NCBI RefSeq assembly: GCF_020509005.1
Contig: NC_063012.1
Coordinates: 4,774,001 to 4,838,000 of the forward strand
Source: Fulvia fulva
Lineage: Eukaryota; Ascomycota; Dothideomycetes; Mycosphaerellales; Mycosphaerellaceae
Length of the DNA stretch: 64,000 nucleotides
Direction of reading: 5' to 3'
Part shown: positions 21,629-32,261 of the stretch, one piece after another
Position numbering within the stretch: the first letter of the stretch is position 1
Layout: each line of letters opens with the position of its first letter
Position numbers and translations under genes: made by a program
Notes under the pieces: model-generated
Told to the model about the DNA's origin: nothing
The model's database searches: none
The model's input: only the letters and a program-made list of their open reading frames with translations

Positions 21629-22763
21629 AGCAGTTGAGGCGGACCGTCGTGCTGTCTACGACTTGAAGTCGTCGACTACGCCAATGTATGGCGGCGATGT
21701 TGCACCGCACTGTGAGCGCCTTTGCCGGACTTCGCTGGTCACCGGTCGGAGCCATGATGAGCGCACTTGTCGATGCCGTCCGGTTCCTGTCTACGAAGCA
21801 AGGATCCGGGCCTGTAACATATTGTATCTAACATACCACCACTCCTGTATGAACTTTTAGCCATACTGCTGTGCTAAGGGCCCGAACGCAGAATTCGAAG
21901 ATGCTTCACGGCTGATCTGGAACACCTCGCCAACCCTTTCGAAGGTTCGTGGCTGCTATCACGCACTCAAAAAGCCTTCCCAGAGACGCTGTCGTACTGT
22001 CCGAATCATGCTACGCACTTTGCGATCCGCACCCGTGGGTGTGTTTTCATCCCGCTTCTGGATATTCTCAAGCCCTTCACACTTTGAAGCCGTAGTTTCG
22101 GCTTCACATTTGTAACATACGCTGTACGGGCATCATTATATCATCGGCACTGCTTCATAGCACCTAGGTGTCTAGGATCATCCTCCTGGACGGAAATTAG
22201 ATGCACATGTACGTCTTTGCATGTCTTTTGCGAACATTGACGTCGCCCTTCCTCCCGAGAGCACACGACATACGTTACAATCAGTCTTGCGGGCGACAGC
22301 GAAGTTGAACGAAGTCGAGCGGAAGTGGAGGATGATATTGCTCTCGCATTGTGGTTACTGCATTGTTGATTCATGGACTGAGTGGGTATCCTCTGGTCCT
22401 TTACGGCCGTCATGTAGGGCAGCGCATCGCTGATTCGTCTGCTCGTTTGCCTGCACCGTGCGCGAGGAACTGAACCCTCTCTACCATTCCCACAAGCACC
22501 TGCAGATCTCCACAGACGAACTAACCGGCCGGGGCAGACTATCATAGCACAGCCATGCAGCAATATGCTAGGCACCAAGTCGTCTCAAAGAGTACGCTGA
22601 CCTTTGTTGGCTCGCTCGCACACGTACCGCGCCACCTCTAAGAACGAGCACCAATACTCACCACGCTTACAGGCACGCTCGCACATACGAGGCCACCGAT
22701 TCGCAAATAACTCCTCAATGGAGGAGGAGCAGTGCTGATATACACCGCGATTCCACCGTCGTT
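21629..22763. other. Intergenic between TIM54 and Zn2Cys6 gene
   Basis: About 1.1 kb without a convincing gene. It must hold the TIM54 3' end and the promoter, and probably the start codon, of the regulator that follows: no in-frame ATG lies directly upstream of that gene's zinc-cluster exon, so a further 5' exon may sit here (ATGs at 22555 and 22565 were tried, but no simple splice gave the right phase). Confidence 0.45.
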
Positions 22764-24655
22764 GTGGTGGACCATCTGCGCTCGCCTGCCAGTCTTGGTG
22801 CCGGTTCCAACGTCAGCAGTGGAGGAGGTACATGTAGTGGTGGCTTGAGCCTTACCGAAAAGCAGCCTGTGCGAGCCGAACGAAGACCTGGTCATCAAAG
22901 ACGATATGCACCCAAGACAAGAGCAGGCTGTTTAACGTGCAAGCAAGTCTCTACTTTCACTCCTTGTGCTCTACATCGCATCGCTATACGGGACTGAGCT
23001 GATTCTGTGTGCGATCGCACATTCGTTTGGCACACGCCGGGCAGGGGAATGGTCCTTTGCTGAACCTGACTGACTAATGTTCTTTCTGCAGAATACGGCG
23101 GGTCAGATGCGACGAGGAGAAGCCGTATTGTCGACGCTGTACAACCACTGGCAGGAAGTGCGACGGATACGCTTCGCCTTTCGAGGGGAACACCAGCAGC
23201 CCGGAGCCATTGGCTGCCGCATTGGTCAACGATGTGTCCTGCAATGCTCTTGAACGACGCACTTTCGACTACTTCCGCGCACGCACGGCACCTTGCGTGT
23301 CTGGATACTTCCACGACTCGGTATGGGACCGCATAGTGTTGCAACTCAGCTACTCAGAGCCTGCCGCTCGTCACGCTGTCAACGCCCTTGGAGCCCTTCA
23401 TGAAGAGAGGAACCTTCGGAAGACAGCAACGCTGGAAGGTGTCAATGTGACCGTGCTGAAGAATGGCTTCCCACTTTCGCAGTACTCCAAGGCACTGAAG
23501 GGGATGCAAGGATTGCTGAAAACGCCTTCTGTGTGCCTCGACACGGTCTTGCTATGTTCACTGCTCTGTATACATTTTGAAGCTCTCAGAGAGGCCTTTG
23601 TACCGGCCTTGATGCATGTGGAGAACGCTATTCAGCTTTTGCACTCAAGCACGACATTTGATGCCAGGAAGGTTCACCCTAGCCTGGTAAGGGCGATTAT
23701 GCGGATAGACCTGCAAGGTACAATGTATCTTGGGTCGAGAGTACCAGGACTGCCGTTCTACACAGCTGCTACGGACTCCATTCTACCGAATTCTTTCCAC
23801 GACCTCACACATGCCCGAGACCTGGTCAATACCTGGACAAGCCGGATCTACCATTTTATGAGGACAGTCGCAGATGAATTCAAGTTCCGAGACCCGGGAA
23901 ATGTTCCCCTCGAACAGATTGCGAAGGCTCAGGAAATGGAGCAGACCTTTCTACAGCTGGATCGTCTCCTATGGTCCTTCATGCACAAGCCCACAGTGAA
24001 GCTTACGGTCCGTGAGCAGCATGGTCTAGGAATGCTCCGCAGCCGCGTCAAGATCAACCGCATTCTTTCAGCAACCTGTCTCTACTGCGAAGCAACAATG
24101 TTTGACAATTACTTCGAGGACTTCGACGAAATCCTCACAATATGCATGTACATCCTGGCCAGTGACAACGCCGAACGGCGACTCTTCTCCGTCAGCCTAG
24201 ACGAAGGGCTCATCCACCCCCTGTTCTTCATCGCTACCCATTGTCGCGACGGCCGCATCCGACACCAAGCTCTCGAACAACTTCGAAAACTTCCAGTCCG
24301 CAACGGCGTCTGGCACGCAGAAACCACGACACGTACGGCCGAAATCTGCGTTCGCTTCGAAGAAGCCCTCTGCGGTAAAGAAGTCGCCTTGCGCAGCGAC
24401 ATTCCCGAGTGGCGACGTGTCCATAGCGCAGGCTTCAACGGCTGGGATAATGATTCCGATCGACGACAGGTCAAGGTACATCTCAAAACCAGGCCGAACG
24501 GGCCAGATGGTGGTTGGCTGGATTCTGAGGCGTACATTGAGTGGCCAGTCGACAGTGTCCGTTTCAAGATCCTTTTCGGCTTGTTGATGAACACGCAGCT
24601 CCTCGGGGTATGCCCTACCGCCAAGGGAATTGCTCGCTATTTGCGAGGCAGATGA
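22764..24655 (+). CDS. Zn2Cys6 transcription factor with GC-AG intron, 5' end unresolved
   Basis: Two exons are clear, up to 22942 and 23092-24655. The intron 22943-23091 starts gcaagt (a consensus GC donor), has a tgactaat branch site and ends ctgcag. Only this splice yields GCLTCKIRRVRCDEEKPYC followed by RRCTTTGRKC, the exact C-X2-C-X6-C-X6-C-X2-C-X6-C spacing; the adjacent GT donor would give seven residues and shift the phase. The rest (ERRTFDYFRARTAPCVSGYF, then SEPAARHAVNALGALHEER) is the middle-homology region of this large fungal family, and the frame ends GIARYLRGR. The coordinate 22764 is an in-frame GTG used only as a lower bound; the real ATG is upstream or in another exon. Nuclear DNA-binding regulator; target unknown. 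Confidence 0.8.
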
Positions 24656-25147
24656 GCCCGAAGGCTTCAGTATGAGAATTAAGAAGTCGAGATTGCTTTC
24701 GTGGCCTTGAGATGATTCTGTATCATCGTGGAAAGTCGTTCGCTGTGATGGACGATGAAAAGCTTCAAGGCACCCACGAGCGTGGCTAGTGGTTCATGGC
24801 AGTTTCGGAGGCTATGTGAAAGTTCCAGCAACTGGACTCCTGGAAGAGCTTGCACACATATCTGACCAATATGGAACGATGATGACATGCCGCATTAAAC
24901 GATTCCAGTCGGAACAACAATGCGAATTTTGCAAGCTCTTTACGGCCGCGTGCTCAACATGTCGACGTCGAAGCTGACATTCAAGCACCAGCCCTACGAT
25001 GTCAAGGCCCTGGCAACCGACACACTGCTCCTCATCTCGACTAGTCTCAATATCACTTCTCCACGGCCCACTTGACGACATCAACCTATCTGACGCATCA
25101 GAGTACATCAACACCAACAACAAGGACACACAACCTCATCCACAACC
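24656..25147. other. Intergenic, 3' of Zn2Cys6 gene and promoter of small NTF2-like gene
   Basis: About 490 bases with only short overlapping frames. The final ~60 bases before 25148 are rich in acaac and caacc motifs, typical of a fungal 5' leader. No gene assigned. Confidence 0.5.
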
Positions 25148-25618
25148 ATGACAGGGCAGGATCTCTACACAACGCTTGAATCTACGGCAACAGACTTCAT
25201 AACCTCACTGTCGCCTGGCACAGCCGGTAGCAATAACCCAAATCCAGTACAGATCATGTCAAACATGTCCCCGGATTTTCGCAGCGACTTCGGTCATCGC
25301 TTCTTCGTCTCGACCAAACCACATCTCCAGGGTCGACACGGTGCCGAGCACTTCGTGAATCGCATGGCGTTCATGGCTGTGAAGCTGGAGACTTGGAAGA
25401 TTGACACCACGGACGTTGTGGTGGATGAGCGGAAGAAGAGCGTTATGGTGAAAAGTGACTTCCACATGATAGTGAGGGGAGGGAAGGCTGTGGTAAATGA
25501 GATAGTGTTTCTGTTGGGGATGGATGAAAGCGGACAGGAAATCGTCAACGCGACTGAGTTTGTGGATGCTGAGGCTGCGTCGGAGATAGCGAGGTTGATG
25601 CAAGGCGGAGGGCAATGA
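25148..25618 (+). CDS. Small NTF2/SnoaL-like hypothetical protein
   Basis: A 156-residue intronless frame. The pattern of an N-terminal helix pair (LYTTLESTATDFITSLSP), a short loop region (MSPDFRSDFGHRFFVSTKP), then strands separated by tight turns (AVKLETWKIDTTDVVVDER, SVMVKSDFHMIVRGGKAVV and EIVFLLGMDESGQEIVNAT) and a closing helix is that of small NTF2-like proteins common in filamentous fungi. No catalytic residues can be named. Start at 25148 follows a pyrimidine- and CAAC-rich leader and is the first ATG. It is the second NTF2-like gene in the window, but the sequences are not closely similar. Confidence 0.65.
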   Translation: MTGQDLYTTLESTATDFITSLSPGTAGSNNPNPVQIMSNMSPDFRSDFGHRFFVSTKPHLQGRHGAEHFVNRMAFMAVKLETWKIDTTDVVVDERKKSVMVKSDFHMIVRGGKAVVNEIVFLLGMDESGQEIVNATEFVDAEAASEIARLMQGGGQ

Positions 25619-25733
25619 AGCAGGATGGAGAGTAGCAAGTACAATTTACGCCACTGTGAAGTGTCCAGGAAGTGCAGAGCGATCAGGCTTATCAGGACAG
25701 AGTGCCTCAGTCATCAGACCCCCCGCTCGGCAC

Positions 25734-26228
25734 ATGAGTACTCCTTCTACAGCAGCAGCATCACCACAGTATGGAGCTGCATCATGTCGCCACTTCATAA
25801 GAAACCTAGTCGGAAAGCACGTTATCAACCACATTGCGTATACCAGAGGTCGGTGTTGCCGATCAACACAACGCCACTCTTACAACAGCAAACTTTCCAT
25901 TCACCTCGAGATTGACGAGGGTCCAAGCGCCGCAGTCTTGGTGTGTGAGCACAAGATGGGATATCGTGATGGGAGTGCGACTTGCTTCGTCTACGACTGT
26001 ACTTCCCACCTATTCCACTTCCTCTGCAGGCAGTGCGAGCTCCCACCGGTCTGCAGGGGCTGCAGTACCGTAACATATCGGCAGCGCAAGGTCTTCCACC
26101 GGAGATATCCATGGCCAGGCAGCGACTCGTTTGACTTGGAGACCATGTTTGAGGTTGCTGAAGAAGCAGACAAAGCTCCCACCAAAGCGCCGACGAGAGG
26201 GTCTGAGAAGGTGCCTAGACAGTATTAG
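25734..26228 (+). CDS. Cys/His-rich hypothetical protein
   Basis: Not recognised. The 164-residue frame from the ATG at 25734 (MSTPSTAAASPQYG) has a Cys- and His-rich middle: VLVCEHKMG, ATCFVYDCTSHLFHF, LCRQC and VCRGC. Paired C-X2-C knuckles separated by short loops suggest zinc binding. A polar C-terminal tail follows (FDLETMFEVAEEADK). The frame also opens upstream to 25656 without an ATG. An unseen intron in the first 60 residues is possible because that part has less regular composition. Confidence 0.45.
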   Translation: MSTPSTAAASPQYGAASCRHFIRNLVGKHVINHIAYTRGRCCRSTQRHSYNSKLSIHLEIDEGPSAAVLVCEHKMGYRDGSATCFVYDCTSHLFHFLCRQCELPPVCRGCSTVTYRQRKVFHRRYPWPGSDSFDLETMFEVAEEADKAPTKAPTRGSEKVPRQY

Positions 26229-26467
26229 CGCAACGTGAGTGAAATAGTGGCAACAGCAGCGCACAAAACGGATAATCTTGGGCATTGTTGGTTCAATCGT
26301 TTAAGCATCTCTTTCGCATGTCCAAATGATCATAGTCTACATTCCGGAAGTTCGTGACGTCTTCTGCTACAGGCAGCCGCGCGCAAGCACAGGGTATTTC
26401 CTCCTCTTGTGATAGGTCTAAACTCTTTTTTTCTATCGCTTCATAGCAGTTCCGTCAGATGCCGCTT

Positions 26468-27446
26468 CTATTGAGCTGCCGGAGCTGGCTGGCCAGCGGC
26501 TGGAGCACGGCCGCCACCAGGTTGCGTCCTGCGTCCCCTTCGCGATCGTTAGCCATCGTGTCTTTCTGGAAATATGACATGCACTTACATGATAGTCCTG
26601 CTGAAGAACGAAATGCCAATCATGAAAGCCCACGATGGAATCTGCGAGAAGCCCCAGATCACGTAGCCAGCTGGAATTGCAAGGTTGTACTTGGCGAGCG
26701 GGCCGTCAAAGGGATGCCAGAAGCCCCCATACGCCTCGGTCTCGAGGTACTTGTCCTGGAGGTGGATGGCGGCGATCTCCGGTGCGGTGACAGTGGTGCG
26801 GTTGAGCTTGATGGAGCGCACAGTCGAGGCGGGAGTCGACTGGTCTGCGAGTGGCTGTGGCAGTTGCATGTGAAGGAGCTGTGGTGGGCTGACTGCCCAG
26901 GCATGGCACAGTACTCCGCTAAAGGTAAGGTGGGTCAGCCTGAGTGTCTCAAGATAACGGGGCAGAAGCCATGAGCGTCCTGAGCAAGTCTCAGGCGTCT
27001 CCACAATGCTTCTATGCCTGGCCTTACTCAGTCTCGCAGTTCAACAGTCCGAGGTTCGGTGGGTTTGGCGAGGCTGCGACCAACGCTACGCTCTCGTTGA
27101 AAGCAGTCTCGGCCCTGTTGCACATGCCGAAGCACGTCTTGTTGCCGCCTGTGACGAAGACCTCCCATGTCTCGATGCCCGGTGTTGCGTGAGGCGAGCC
27201 TGGCTTGATGAGCTCTTGGAAGTTGTTCAGATCGACTCTGTGGACGTTGAGCTGTGCGATCTTGACGGCGCCCGAGGCGACTGGGTTGGGGATGGAGGCG
27301 GACTCGGTGGCGGAGGAGACTGCTGCTGCGACGGATCCGCTGGCCTTTGCGAACCAGCCTTTGGCCTGGTCAATCACGGAGTCGAGCATCGGGAACTGCT
27401 GTGCCGCTGCAAGCGGCAGCGCGAGGACGAGGGGAGAGGCGCGCAT
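26468..27446 (-). CDS. Thioredoxin-like ER membrane protein, conserved hypothetical
   Basis: Exons 27446-27028, 26918-26589 and 26528-26468 give 269 residues; both splices (109 and 60 nt) restore phase. The start is the ATG at 27446 because it begins a signal peptide (MRASPLVLALPLAAAQQ); the longer upstream frame only adds a His-rich leader. The luminal part has a thioredoxin-like pattern: TWEVFVTGGNKTCFGMC, a helix, LGLLNC, then LCHAWAVSPPQLLHM. It is not a classical CGHC site: the nearest pair is C-X3-C, and redox activity is uncertain. A hydrophobic segment near residues 220-245 (AIPAGYVIWGF, WAFMIGISF) is a likely membrane anchor, with a short Gln/Pro/Ala tail (QPGGGRAPAAGQPAPAAQ). Topology suggests an ER-lumen domain tethered to the membrane. 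Specific function unknown. Confidence 0.75.
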
Positions 27447-28137
27447 CGTGTGTATATAGTGTATAGATCGCGTATGATGTCCGGTGTGCGAGTCGTGTAA
27501 TCTGGGATGCCGATCGCAGTGGTAGTGATGGTGGTGGTGTTTCGGTGGAAAATTGTCCAAGACGCGTCTCCTCGGTCGCGACTCGAGATTAAGGAGCTAA
27601 GCCGGGCGTTAGTGTCCAAGTCCTCTCTCAACGCCTTGCTCGGATCTCGGATCCATGGACGTACTGTAGAAGCAAACGATGTATGCTATCAACACAGGAC
27701 GAAGATGAAATGTTCCAAGGCAGCACAGGAGGGGCACAAGCTCAACGTGACATGCAGGTGGACTTTGGAAGAGGCGACATGCATGGACTGACCCTGCAGC
27801 AAGAGAACCAGCTCGGGCCACGCTCCGTCGCTGCGGTCACCCAGCCTGCCATTGGCTGTAGCGGCAAGCAAGGGAAGATAACACTTGTGCACTATCTTGC
27901 TGTCGTCGTAGATCTTCGGCTTGGAGACGCTGTTGAACGCGTGGACAAGTAAAGAGCTGTGCTAGGTCTCACGAGATTGACCAGGCAGGCAGGCAATCAA
28001 ATCATATGCTTTGAGAAGTACTTGAGCTGCTTACAGGTCCATCAATGTAGCATTAGGAAAATACCCTCGTCCCCATCCCCAAAAGCTAGGCCGCCAACAC
28101 TTCATGGCCGTGAATCTCAGGATCCCCCGTGATATGA
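27447..28137. other. Intergenic between ER protein and GPI-type protein genes
   Basis: About 690 bases: promoter of the gene at 26468-27446 and 3' flank of the next minus-strand gene. Only short overlapping frames are present. Confidence 0.5.
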
Positions 28138-28824
28138 TCAAAGCACGTTCCACAATGCTGCAACACCAAGCAGTGCCGCCATGCCTGAGGCACCGACGCC
28201 AGCATCCTGAGCAGCCATATTGGTTTTGGTGTTGTTCGGAAGAAAGGTCACCGGGGAATAAGGCGGCGTTGGCAAGAGGGTAGCACTGAGACCCACGGCT
28301 GTCGGACGAACGCCATGTGTACCGTTGGCCTTGTGTGGAAGCTTTGGCGCTGCTTGGCCATCCTGCGATGCACTCACGGTCGAGTTGTCGGTGTGAGTTT
28401 CACGTTGAGACGGTCCTTCAGCAAGGTTGCACGTCGTCAAGCAATGGACCGCTGCGTCGAGAGAGTCCATCGTGCCTGTTCTCGGGTATTTCTTGTTGCA
28501 GAATTTCTGTTTTGTGTCAGTAATGGTTGGCAGACGGTGAAAACGATACATACGCAGCACTCGCTGGAGACATCTGCCGAGAGCTGAGCCACGAGACATT
28601 GGTTCTCCCGGTTTTGTGCAAAACCCCACGCAGTGTTTCCGGTTCTCGACGTCGACGAAAGACTGGCCGGGAAACCTCGCACGGCACTTTTCCTGACTTC
28701 AGTGAGCGTTGAATCATTAGACGACAAGGACCGTTCATACCGCGCAACTCTGGTCGTCGGCTACCGAGAGTGTAGCCATGCTCGCGGCGAGGAAGAGAAC
28801 GCAGAGCGCCATCCTCAACGCCAT
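28138..28824 (-). CDS. Cys-rich secreted protein with GPI-type C-terminus
   Basis: Exon 1 (28824-28741) encodes a signal peptide (MALRMALCVLFLAASMATLS) ending ADDQSCA. Joining it through a 48-nt intron (gtatga...gtcag, 28740-28693) to 28692-28138 gives an unbroken 212-residue protein. The mature part has eight Cys including three C-X3-C pairs (CAEKC, CVGFC, CLTTC), a Ser/Thr/Pro-rich spacer, then a small-residue site and hydrophobic end (GASGMAALLGVAALWNVL) as in GPI anchoring. The middle is uncertain: another model (intron 1 ending near 28613, plus a 47-nt intron 28553-28507) gives CANQC, ECCKFC and HCLTTC. Both keep the signal peptide and tail. It is the last gene before the repeats. Role unknown; cell-wall or host-facing functions are guesses. 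Confidence 0.6.
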
Positions 28825-29174
28825 GTTGAAGATCTGCTTTTCTTTTGATGATGATGATGTTCTTATTGTTGTTGAGTTTATGTGTATATTCGGAAACATT
28901 CGAAAGAAATGTCGAGGGAACCACCACGTTCTCTACTTGCCTCTGTCAACAGCATTGTCACTACCGTTGTTGTATTATGCATCGATACTTCTTTCGTGAT
29001 TGTCCTTGCCACGCGAAAAAGCATGGTTGGGGCAATCGCATGTGCACCTATATTATATTGGCCGACTCACATGGCCGCTGCCTCAAGGTACAGTGACTGG
29101 CCGTAGTGATGAAGGAACATTGTAGTCAGAAGCGAACATTCAACGAGGCAAGTCAGGACCATAGATCAGCAAAC
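28825..29174. promoter_or_regulatory. Promoter side of the secreted-protein gene and edge of unique DNA
   Basis: 350 bases with normal CpA and TpG use, so not RIPed. A gatgatgatgatg run lies just upstream of the start at 28824. No further gene is supported. Confidence 0.5.
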
Positions 29175-29450
29175 CTTCGTAATGCGTAATCGTAACATAA
29201 TTACGTAATTCGTAATGGAAATAATACATCGTAATCGCAACGTAAAGGCCGTTAGGTAACAGAAATCCCCCGTAAACGTAATAGTAACGTAATATAAATT
29301 ACGTTACTATTACTTAAAGTAATACTTAAAGTAATAAGTAATAGAAATATACTATATACATAACGTGCTTCACCACCGAGCGGGCCACACCACCGAGCGG
29401 GCTACTTTTGCCAAGAACTGTACCACTTCTACTTTAATTACGACGGTATC
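29175..29450. repeat. Transition zone with CGTAA-type repeats and a hairpin
   Basis: Many copies of cgtaa and its complement lie at 29178-29345. A near-perfect inverted repeat has 16-bp arms at 29278-29293 and 29298-29313 around a 4-nt loop. acttaaagtaat is directly repeated just after it. A 15-bp unit, caccaccgagcgggc, occurs twice at 29371-29385 and 29388-29402. These look like subterminal repeats and an end of a DNA transposon, plausibly of the transposase relic that follows, but I could not pair them with a second terminus. Confidence 0.5.
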
Positions 29451-30176
29451 TTAATACGACGACATCCTATAGAATCGTTACTAGGAGGACAATTCCTCTT
29501 CAGATTCTTCGCTATCTAGCGAGTCTACTTAATAGGTACGTACGTTATGCCCCGACTCGCTATATCGCTTATAGCGTCGTAGCCTTAGTACTAGCCGAAC
29601 ACTATCTAGCGACTCTCTACTTACTTCCTACCTCCTAGTATCCTCTAGAGGTATTAATTACGACGCCTTATCGAAGGTTAGAGATCCTCTAGACTGAATA
29701 TACTTACGCTTTTGTGCTTTCGGCTATATAAGGGCCTCGTTAGACTTGCGTAGCTTACTAATCTCGCTTCGTATAAGAGCTATCTAATACGCTATCTCTC
29801 TACTCCCTCTCTATTACCCTATTAAACGACCTTCCTCTTTCTACTACGCCTTTCTAAACCCGTAACGACGCTCTAAGACGTAATGACACCTATTATAAAC
29901 CCTATCTCGTCGAAGTTATAGGTGTCCTAGTTAAGGATACTATACTTCTCTTTTATATTACGTATAAGGAAGAACTACTTCTCGATAACGTCTAGATCAT
30001 CTATTAGGGCTCGCTAACGATCGTATCTACGTATTATACGAACCTTTAGCTTACGATACTACCTAATAAACCTATCTATCTAATTAAGACTAGCGGGCTT
30101 AAGACCCTTCTCTTATAGTAATAAATTAGCTATTACTCGTATACTAGCCTTTAATAGCGGGAAACTTCTAAGATCT
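29451..30176 (-). pseudogene. pogo/Fot1-type transposase relic, core deleted, RIPed
   Basis: On the minus strand, ignoring RIP stops, the sequence reads KGLKPASLN-stop-IDRFI, later DTYNFDEIGFIIGVITS and SVVTGLERR, then GNREG: this is the region leading into the catalytic domain of fungal pogo/Fot1 (Tc1/mariner superfamily) transposases. In another frame it then reads ALIRSEISKLRKSNEAL and a basic tail, typical of the C-terminus. The segment that should hold the DDD catalytic core is missing, so this is an internally deleted copy. Its 5' coding part stops at the LTR of element A at 30176. Confidence 0.7.
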
Positions 30177-30381
30177 TATTACGGCCGCTCCGTAAGTAAA
30201 GGATTCAAATCTGATCACGTGATCCCTAGTCACGTGACTCTGATGACTAAGCTCGGCCCGATGTCGACGCCCGACACCTCGGCCCTTAAGTATAGGCCTC
30301 GTTCTTAGACTCTCTTCTCTCTTTAGCTATCGACTTCGTTAATACTATACCCTTATACTCTCGTACTATAGTCTCGTAATA
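30177..30381 (+). repeat. 5' LTR of Gypsy A (205 bp)
   Basis: Matches 62009-62213 over its full length. It begins tattacgg (originally tgttacgg, as in the other copy). It holds two cacgtg hexamers in a patch at 30210-30245 where CpA and TpG are retained. Confidence 0.9.
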
Positions 30382-32261
30382 CTTCGATAGCTTATATTAA
30401 GGACGCTACTATATTTAGCGCCGCTTAAGACTCTAGAAATCGCGACATTACGACTCCTCGAAATCCCCGACTTATACTAGCGTAAAAGTAGCGTAGTACT
30501 CTCTCTTCCTCCCTAGATTAAGACGCTAACAAGGCGTATTACTATATTATAGCTAGGCTATAGGGTACCGGTAGCCCTAGCGGCGGCGGCGGCGCGAATA
30601 CTTAACGTATCGAGCGCCGCGCGCGACTAACTTAAAACTTAGAACTTTCTACGCGATCCGATTAGTATACCTAGTCCGACGACACCGTCCTACTAGATCC
30701 CTTTACTAAGTACGCTAATAAGGAACGCGCGGTTCTTAATAGGCTCCTAGAAGAGGAGGAAGGAGAGGATACCTAACCCGAAATTATAGACACTTTTAAC
30801 CTTATAGTATTACTCTACGAGGGCGATATTATAGACCACCTCGATAAGAATAGGTTAATAAACAATACTCGTAAGGACTTTACTATTGACTATATAGACG
30901 ACCGCGGTCGTACCGGGATATACCGTATCCTACTCGACTAACTACGGTTACTTAACGCGACTTAGTTTTACGACTACGTCTAGAACTAACTAGAGGCAAT
31001 TACCTACGCCCTTCGTAAACTCGAGGCTAATCACCGCTAAGCTATTCTAGATAGGGCGGCGCTATATTAAGCTAACGAGCTAAATAAGAAGAAGTTCGAG
31101 GAAGTATATACCGAACTATAATATACGGAAAAGTATAAGTAGGAATATAAGTAGGACCTAGAACAAGCTAATAAGGACCTTATAAAGGCTAACTAGGACG
31201 TTACTAAGTATAGGAAGCAGGCTGATAACTAGTATAGCTCTACTAAGAGAGCCGAAAAGGAGGTCGATATATTTAAAGTTAAAGTCGCTAAACTAGAAAC
31301 ACTCGTACCGGACGACTCCGCCCCTACGACTACCGACGTAGTAGGGCTATAGTAGACTATCGCTACGCTTAAATAGGATCTTGAGGAAGCTAAGCGTAGC
31401 CGTACTACCGAGAAACCTAAGGAGCGTAGCGCCCGCTCCCTCTCCGAGTTACGAGGTCGACGCGGCGATAGACTAGCTAAAAAGCCCGCCGAATAACCCG
31501 CTACAAAGCCTACGCGGAAGTAACGTAAGGAGCGATTCGCTAATAACTCCTCTGACCCCGATTCCTCCGACTCGTCCTTAGACTCTAATTCCGATTTCGA
31601 AGAGCGTCCGCGCCGTAAGAGTAAGGGTAAGGACAAGAGATCGAGAAAGAGATAAGAGACTATTATCGTCGACGACGACGACTTCGAGACTATAGACAGT
31701 AGCGTAGATATCGTACGCTATAACCTAACTATAGTAGAAGACTTTAAGACGAGTTCCCGTATCGAAGTACCTAAGCCTAAATTCTTAGTAGAGAATATAG
31801 GTAGTAAAGACTCGCCGATACTTAATAAGTAGACTACTTAACTTAGTAATAAGCCTGCCGCTTCTATCTTTAAGGACGTGCTATCCGCCCTACGTTTCGT
31901 ATAAGAAACTACTATAGGGTTAGTATACTCTATACTCCGTAACTATATTCTCTAGAAGATCGTCTTCTCTAAGGTTCCCTCCGCGAGCCGGCTATTTAAG
32001 AGCGTAAAGAAATGCCTACGTTTCCTAGACAAGAACTTCGGCGACTATAATCCCGAGGGTACCGCGCGTAATAATATAGACGCGCTTAAGATAGTAGAGA
32101 ATAACAAGTTCTCCGAGTTCTATACTAAGTTCTAACGTAAGCGCGCCTAGCTCCTATAAGGCGCGAGCCGTAAGTACGAGGTTATCGAGCTTAAGAAGAA
32201 GCTAATCTTAAAGTACCGTAATCGACTAGTCGTACTACCTAACGCGAAGTCGGTTAAGGAG
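30382..32261 (+). pseudogene. gag side of Gypsy A, RIPed
   Basis: No long open frame is expected or found. Dinucleotides CpA and TpG are almost absent while TpA and CpG are common (31081-31140 has neither CA nor TG). Reading through stops gives charged, coiled-coil-like stretches rich in Glu, Lys and Asp, as in fungal Gypsy gag. The Copia insertion interrupts it at 32261. Confidence 0.7.

Noticed and set aside
22555..22600. ATGs at 22555 and 22565 as start of the second Zn2Cys6 gene
   Set aside because: With the visible donor (22592) and acceptor (22672) neither gives the phase needed by the zinc-cluster exon.
27447..27560. His-rich N-terminal extension of the ER protein
   Set aside because: A signal peptide begins at the internal ATG (27446); the upstream part is leader sequence.
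31229..31636. 135-codon minus-strand frame in Gypsy A
   Set aside because: Chance survival in RIPed DNA on the antisense strand; composition is repeat-like.
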